Shown: positions 9,323 through 12,881 of the stretch, piece after piece
Position numbering within the stretch: the stretch's first letter is position 1
Layout: each line of letters opens with the position of its first letter
Assembly: GCA_003118195.1 (NCBI GenBank)
Contig: BEXV01000818.1
Span: 112,264 to 125,144, forward strand
DNA: 12,881 nt
Direction: 5' to 3'
From: Hemicentrotus pulcherrimus
Lineage: Eukaryota; Echinodermata; Echinoidea; Camarodonta; Strongylocentrotidae
Notes under the pieces: model-generated
What the model was told of the DNA's origin: nothing
Database searches by the model: none
What the model saw: only the letters and a program-made list of their open reading frames with translations
Position numbers and translations under genes: made by a program

Positions 9323-10380
9323 AATATGGTACAGTCCGCCGTTAGTGTATTATCGTACCTTGTGCTTGTCAAGTGCCGAGTGTACAGTGCAAGTAAAAAG
9401 GCTCTACAAGAATTCTATGTGCAGCTAAAAAACAGTCTGAAGCTCAACGGAGCTTAATGTCTTGCACCTTCTTCTTGAAAAGTTCCAAAGAGGTGCAATC
9501 GACGACAGCAGATGGTAAGGAGTTCCACAGTCGGATAGTATCTGGGTAGAATGTGGTTTGGAATAGCACAGTTCGGGCAAAGGGGACATGGAACTTCTGT
9601 GGATTTCCACGGGTGCTGGGACCAACAACTGGTATGAAGTAGGTGACTGGAAGATCAACCAGGCCATGGAGTATGCTGTAAACCATGCCTACTTTCTGCT
9701 GAGCCCTTCTTTCCTGCAGACTTGCCCATTTAAGTTGATTCAGCATGGCTGAGACACTGCTTGTGCGCCGATAGTCCCCCAGGACGAAGCGTGCACAACG
9801 GCGTTGCACCATTTCCACCTTTCTGATGTTCTCCTGGGTGGACGGGTCCCACACTATTGCAGCATACTCCATCACAGGGCGTACTAACGTCTTGCACAGC
9901 AACTCCTTGGTCTTTTGTGGGCAGGCCCCCATGTTTCTTTGCAGAAAGCACCGTACAGAGTTGGCTTTTTTGGTGGTGATGTTTACATGGTGATTCCATT
10001 TCAGGTTGCTCTGGATGTGGACTCCCAAGTACTTTGCAGTTTCTGTTACATGTAGCTGCTCTCCATGGATGAAGTAAGGAAAGGAGGCTTTGGATGTCTG
10101 ACGTTTACTAGAGACATGCATAACCTGGCATTTTTGAGGGTGGAATTGCATTAGCCAGTCTGCTTCCCATTCTTGGAGTGCATCTAAGTCCTTCTGCAGG
10201 CATTCTGCATCATCTGCACTTGACACCTTCCTGTACAATATGCAGTCATCTGCAAACAATTTCACTGTAGACTTGGCTGATATGCAGTCAGGAAGATCAT
10301 TGATGAACAGCAGGAAGAGAAGAGGCCCGACAACACTACCTTGAGGAACGCCCGACAGGACAGGAGAGGTGTGAGAAAAA
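9309..10380 (-). mobile_element. 5'-truncated non-LTR retrotransposon (LINE)
   Basis: In minus-strand order the copy runs from a 5' truncation near 10361-10380, through the C-terminal half of ORF2, a stop at 9446-9444 and a roughly 120-bp 3' UTR, to a short (GAA)4 tail at 9322-9309. Truncation at the 5' end with an intact 3' end is the classic product of target-primed reverse transcription. A short microsatellite tail instead of poly-A is known for several LINE clades (for example CR1-like and I-like). The clade is not assigned; the protein resembles the Jockey/CR1 group of APE-type LINEs. No clean target-site duplication was found. The ORF carries no frameshift or stop, so the insertion is probably fairly recent. 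Confidence 0.88.
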
Positions 10381-10400
10381 CAGGAGAGGTGTGAGATAAA
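10361..10400 (-). repeat. 20-bp tandem duplication at the LINE 5' junction
   Basis: On the + strand CAGGAGAGGTGTGAGAAAAA (10361-10380) is followed directly by CAGGAGAGGTGTGAGATAAA (10381-10400), differing at one position. It sits exactly where LINE homology stops. The inner copy continues into the RT frame (HTSPVLSGV), while the outer copy abuts non-LINE sequence, so it may have arisen during integration. Confidence 0.9.
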
Positions 10401-10462
10401 ATGTAATTTATGAATAAGGCGGAGAAATTGAATGAATATTTGTTTTAAAATGTTATCATTTC
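10401..10462 (-). CDS. Candidate host exon start that reads in frame into the LINE
   Basis: On the minus strand a pyrimidine tract and AG (TGTCTTCTTCAATCTCAG, AG at 10464-10463) precede GA AAT GAT AAC, giving NDNILKQIFIQFLRLIHKLH before the LINE junction. The frame is the RT frame of the adjoining LINE. The acceptor leaves two bases of a split codon, which fits the single base left by the donor of the 11346-11468 exon (G+GA, Gly). The phase match has a one-in-three chance of being accidental, and another good acceptor (AG at 10759-10758) is also phase-compatible. The product is not recognised. It may be an interrupted host exon or plain intron sequence. Confidence 0.25.
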
Positions 10463-11345
10463 CTGAGATTGAAGAAGACACAATGATATAGTCATTATTT
10501 GATTTAGACAGTAGGTAGTGTAAACCAATAAAGAAAAATTAGCATTTCAGTTTTGTTTTTTAAATCTACACTTTTGTAAGAATTATCAAAAAGCAATAAT
10601 CATGAACACCCTTTCTTTCATAAAATTCCATCCAAGCTAATTTGGTGGAATATGAAACGTTTAAAATCTTTAGTAACGTTCTTTACATTTCTGATTCGGA
10701 CATATACTGGGAATTGTGACAAACATGAATATTTGTGTGACCTTGAAAAGAAATTTACTGAAATAAAAAATGTGGACTTGCATAGCGTTACTCAGAAGGA
10801 CAGTGATCAAGTGACAGACATGGATGGACTTCAAGAGGGTTGAAATTTAAGTAGACAGTGATTGAATAAGAAAGAGAATGGGAGAGAGATAGGGAGAAAG
10901 GGGGGGGGGGTGGGGGGAATAGGTTAGGGGAGATGAGAGAGAGAGAGAGGATAGAGGATAGATGGCAGAAACATACAAACACAAATCCGCACACGTACAG
11001 AAAGAGAGAGAGAGAGAGGGGGAGAGAGAAAATGAAATAGTGCTACATGTAGGTTTATAGGCATATCTATTCAAAGCAGAATTTAAATGAGTAAGTGAAA
11101 AAAACAAACAGAAAAGGAGTGCAGGGGAATTAGAAAGTGAGAGAGAGGAGGAGATTTTAATTACAATGGACTCATTTTGATTCTCCATTTATTCTAAAAA
11201 AATTCCCCTGTTACTGGTTTGCTGGTGATTTATATTCTGCCAGCGTGTTGGAGTAAACTTATGTGACTCTCGGATGACGATATCGCCATCTTGTACACTC
11301 TACCCACGTGTGTTTTGCCCAATACACAATAGAATGCAGACTTAC
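10463..11345 (-). other. Putative intron rich in GA and G runs
   Basis: If the exon at 11346-11468 is real and uses the acceptor at 10464/10463, this is its downstream intron: GTAAGT at 11345-11340 and CTCAG at the other end. It contains the GA/G tract at 10869-11035. A 63-codon + strand ATG frame (10652-10843), with a hydrophobic start and then CDKHEYLCDLEKK, lies inside on the opposite strand. On the minus strand the same stretch holds another acceptor (TTTTTTATTTCAG, AG at 10759-10758) followed by a 45-codon open frame to a stop at 10620-10618. These alternatives cannot be resolved by reading alone. Confidence 0.25.
10869..11035. repeat. GA/G-rich tract with G11 and G6 runs
   Basis: Runs of (GA)n are interrupted by 11 consecutive G (10900-10910), T, six G (10912-10917) and four G (10927-10930). 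The spacing satisfies a G-quadruplex pattern on the + strand. Low-complexity Ser/Leu/Pro frames on the minus strand (10788-11188) are translations of this repeat and are not genes. Confidence 0.85.
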
Positions 11346-11468
11346 CTGCAATATACTTCAATATGGTGTCAAAGTAGTTCTTGTCATCACCTCTATTTTG
11401 TGACTTGGCTTGCGAGAATGACATAAGTGTTGTTTTTATATCTATATATTCATTCTCATTTGCCTTTT
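11346..11468 (-). CDS. Candidate internal exon of an unrecognised host gene
   Basis: On the minus strand a TAAC branch-like word and TTATTTTCAG (AG at 11470-11469) precede a 123-bp segment that ends GCAG|GTAAGT, an ideal donor (11345-11340). The segment is open throughout in one frame: two bases, 40 codons, one base. It is therefore a symmetric phase 1-1 exon of typical size. The peptide is hydrophilic then helical-looking: NEYIDIKTTLMSFSQAKSQN is followed by RGDDKNYFDTILKYIA. I do not recognise the family. The same frame continues into the intron for about 20 codons to a stop at 11232-11230, so an intron-retained or non-coding reading is possible. No promoter or partner exon is certain. Confidence 0.42.
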
Positions 11469-11479
11469 CTGAAAATAAT

Positions 11480-12000
11480 TATGTTACCATTTATTTTTAT
11501 CTCGCAGTATTCAAAAGTGTTCGAAGTTACTTTCAATGAGGAAAGTGTTAATTTTGCTCAAAATTTATCAATAAATCGAATGATGCTCCAAATTATTCGT
11601 TTAAAAATCAAAAAGTAGATGTGATTCGTCAAGTATCAAAACAATATCAAGTTCAATTAAATCCAATTTATAGATATGTTGAGTCGTGTATTGATTAAAA
11701 AAAAATACATTGAGTAATGACTTATTAATAATTAACATTAAATGTCTGAAACATTTCATCAGGACAAACAAATGAAACTGGTAATTTCTCATACTTCCAA
11801 TGGCATAGAAAAAAGATGTGTAGTCCTCGAGAAGAAGAGATGGAAAGGGGAAAGGGGACAAACTGAGAGACAGATGAAGAGAGACACAGAAACAAACAAT
11901 GGAAAAATTTATGTGGGTGTGCGTGTGTGTGTGTGTAATAGAGAGAAAGAGAACGAGAGAGGAGGAGGAGTAGAGGGTTGTTGTTGAGAAAATGCCAACT
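11480..12000. other. AT-rich DNA followed by GA and GT repeats
   Basis: 11480-11825 is AT-rich with no supported exon. 11826-11975 is purine-rich (GAAGAAGAGA, GGGGAAAGGGG, GAGAGAAAGAGAACG) with a (GT)n block at 11917-11936. The long minus-strand frame across it (11725-12054) is Leu/Ser/His repeat translation. Confidence 0.7.
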
Positions 12001-12022
12001 TGACAATCGTTTCTCTCGGCAG

Positions 12023-12283
12023 ATGAACGACGATGATATTTTACAATTAATCAAAATTCCCCCGCAGATATTTTGCCTGCGTCTATCTTTAAGAGCGTTA
12101 TCTCCATGCGGTTACGTTCCCCTGTCTCCGGCTTCCTCCGACACGAATACATCGAAATCTGAAATAGTGAAGAAAATTATATTTCGCGCCCTCGCTCTTC
12201 CTTCAGGTGATGAGGAATTTCATCGTCTGCCAATCGTATTAATACCATCTTTCCAAGATGTCCCAATCGATACTCAGTTGTAG
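12023..12283 (+). CDS. Possible 86-codon ORF in a GC-richer patch, unknown product
   Basis: ATG at 12023, directly after CTCTCGGCAG, opens an 86-residue frame to TAG at 12281. It starts MNDDDILQLIKIPPQIF and ends QDVPIDTQL. AATAAA at 12472-12477 would suit a 3' end for a + strand transcript. The patch is also open on the minus strand: 12315-12177 reads about 46 codons after an acceptor with a CTAAC branch word and TTTGATTTCAG (AG at 12317-12316). The strand, and whether it is coding at all, cannot be decided. A conserved regulatory element is another explanation. No family recognised. Confidence 0.18.
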   Translation: MNDDDILQLIKIPPQIFCLRLSLRALSPCGYVPLSPASSDTNTSKSEIVKKIIFRALALPSGDEEFHRLPIVLIPSFQDVPIDTQL

Positions 12284-12557
12284 CGCATTGTGTTTCCAAT
12301 GACTTGTCATATTTTCTGAAATCAAACACGGTTAGGTAAGTTCAGACTTCCTGATGCATGGAAGAGCTTAAGAGAAAAAAGGGGTAAATCTTTTTGATTT
12401 CTAAAGTAAAAGGCGGGAAATTACTGAGAACACTACTTTTTTACGAAGCGCTCTTATTCAAAGTGGTGAGAAATAAAATGTTGGTGCAGTGAAATATGGG
12501 TGTACATATCGAAATTCGGGAAAAAAAAAGAAAAAATCATGTCGGAAAAACGAACTG
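12284..12557. other. Unassigned flank
   Basis: It holds TTAG|GTAAGTTC at 12332-12343 (a donor-like site on +), AATAAA at 12472-12477 and A-rich runs near 12522-12536. None is tied to a convincing gene. Confidence 0.45.
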
Positions 12558-12596
12558 CCCCCCCCCACCCCCTGATAATCCTAGATCCGCCACAGG
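12558..12596 (-). mobile_element. Transposon-like terminus (TGTGGCGGATCTAGG ... poly-G)
   Basis: Read on the minus strand, CCTGTGGCGGATCTAGGATT is followed by ATCAGGGGGTGGGGGGGGGC. TGGCGGATC(C/T)AGG followed by a G run is a recurrent terminal sequence of hAT-like non-autonomous elements in invertebrate genomes (recalled pattern, not searched). The outermost bases read CCTGTGG where CAGTGG would be expected, so the end is worn. No opposite terminus was found. Confidence 0.4.
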
Positions 12597-12881
12597 TGCA
12601 AAACAGCGAAGAGTATTATTTTACAAAAAATTCCTGTTAACAAAAAAATCAATATACTCTGGCACAGAATTAGAAAGCAGAGGCGTTCTGTGGTAGGCCC
12701 TCCCCTAGTCGAATGGCTAAAAAATAAGACAAAAGAGGGAAAGAGAACGAGAAGGAAAGGGGGAGGGAGAAGCAACGCGAACAAGAAGATGATACTACCT
12801 ACGTATTATAATTATGATCTCTTGCGTTTTATCGATATTATTTTCTGTGCCTCATCCCCTCTTCATGACTCCCCCCCCCCC
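12597..12881. other. Unassigned DNA with a GA-rich block and terminal C run
   Basis: 12718-12774 is purine-rich, and the window ends in 11 consecutive C (12871-12881). The 66- and 67-codon frames overlapping here are unrelated to any family I know and partly translate the GA and C runs. Confidence 0.6.

Larger units (their letters stand above)
9444..10481 (-). pseudogene. LINE ORF2 fragment: C-terminal part of reverse transcriptase
   Basis: This is the 3' part of a LINE polyprotein. Counting from the GTG at 10481, residues 41-63 carry RT motif B (SGVPQGS at 43-49, then GPLLFLLFINDLP), 76-79 the catalytic FADD box (nt 10256-10245), about 113-119 FHPQKCQ, and 151-157 YLGVHIQ. The usual LINE tail follows: RPVMEYAAIVWDP and a QRRCARFV segment. 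An intact ORF2 of this kind is typically around 900-1000 residues. Missing here are the AP-type endonuclease, the RT fingers and motif A with its first catalytic Asp, so the enzyme must be inactive although the frame is unbroken. Residues 1 to about 39 are not LINE-like. The open frame extends upstream only because it reads through flanking DNA and a pyrimidine tract, so GTG 10481 is not a credible start. Confidence 0.85.

Noticed and set aside
9425..9999. 80- and 89-codon minus-strand frames inside the LINE
   Set aside because: They are out-of-frame shadows of the RT ORF, which has clear motifs in its own frame.
9260..10441. ATGAATATTT at 9260-9269 and 10432-10441 as a target-site duplication of the LINE
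   Set aside because: The copies lie 40 bp or more outside the visible element ends, and the word is AT-rich, so chance is likely. A nearer match (TTACA on the minus strand at both junctions) is too short to count.
10463..10481. Start of the RT ORF taken at 10481
   Set aside because: The codon is GTG and the segment is a pyrimidine tract plus AG; the LINE homology begins only near 10361, so this is flanking DNA read open by chance or through a splice acceptor.
10788..11188. Two minus-strand frames of 68 and 113 codons
   Set aside because: Both are Ser/Leu/Pro strings from the GA and G tract.
11725..12054. 109-codon minus-strand frame
   Set aside because: It crosses the GT and GA microsatellites (His-Thr and Ser-Leu repeats); no motif.
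1..12881. tRNA, rRNA, snRNA genes, CRISPR arrays or prokaryotic operons
   Set aside because: No A/B-box pair with cloverleaf arms, no rRNA-like blocks, no regularly spaced repeats and no dense gene packing were seen on either strand.

Overview
This looks like nuclear DNA from an animal, most likely a marine invertebrate. The pointers are AT-rich non-coding sequence with no dense long reading frames, abundant (GA)n/(CT)n, (GT)n and C/G-run microsatellites, several decayed transposon ends, and a 5'-truncated LINE of a type common in marine deuterostomes and molluscs. A sea urchin or another echinoderm would fit, but that is an inference from texture, not from a diagnostic gene. Nothing suggests a prokaryote: there are no operons, no ribosome-binding sites and no CRISPR, rRNA or tRNA genes that I can see.

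Layout. 1-1350: a GA-rich tract, an AT-rich stretch, a clear inverted-repeat MITE (864-1044) and a CT-rich tract. 1350-4450: mostly unassigned AT-rich sequence, with a degenerate repeat near 1790-1940, a cluster of overlapping palindromes around a TATA-like core (3020-3056) and a GT tract (3331-3379). 4455-5032: a minus-strand open frame next to a transposon-like end that finishes in CACTG. 5033-9300: unassigned sequence holding two old tandem duplications (6212-6422 and 6764-7150), a possible short ORF (8520-8645) and a GCGA motif block. 9309-10380: a 5'-truncated non-LTR retrotransposon on the minus strand, with the C-terminal part of the reverse transcriptase intact and a GAA-repeat tail. 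10400-11470: a candidate minus-strand host gene fragment. It has a 123-bp exon (11346-11468) with good splice sites at both ends, an intron full of GA/G tracts, and an acceptor at 10463/10464 whose frame runs into the LINE. 11470-12881: more GA/GT repeats, a GC-richer patch (about 12000-12340) open in several frames, a second transposon-like end (12558-12596) and a terminal C run.

The only secure protein-coding homology is the LINE reverse transcriptase. It lacks the endonuclease and the first catalytic aspartate, so it is a dead fragment as an enzyme. The most interesting possibility is that a host gene on the same strand splices in frame into this fragment. The splice sites and phases allow this, but the sequence alone does not prove it.
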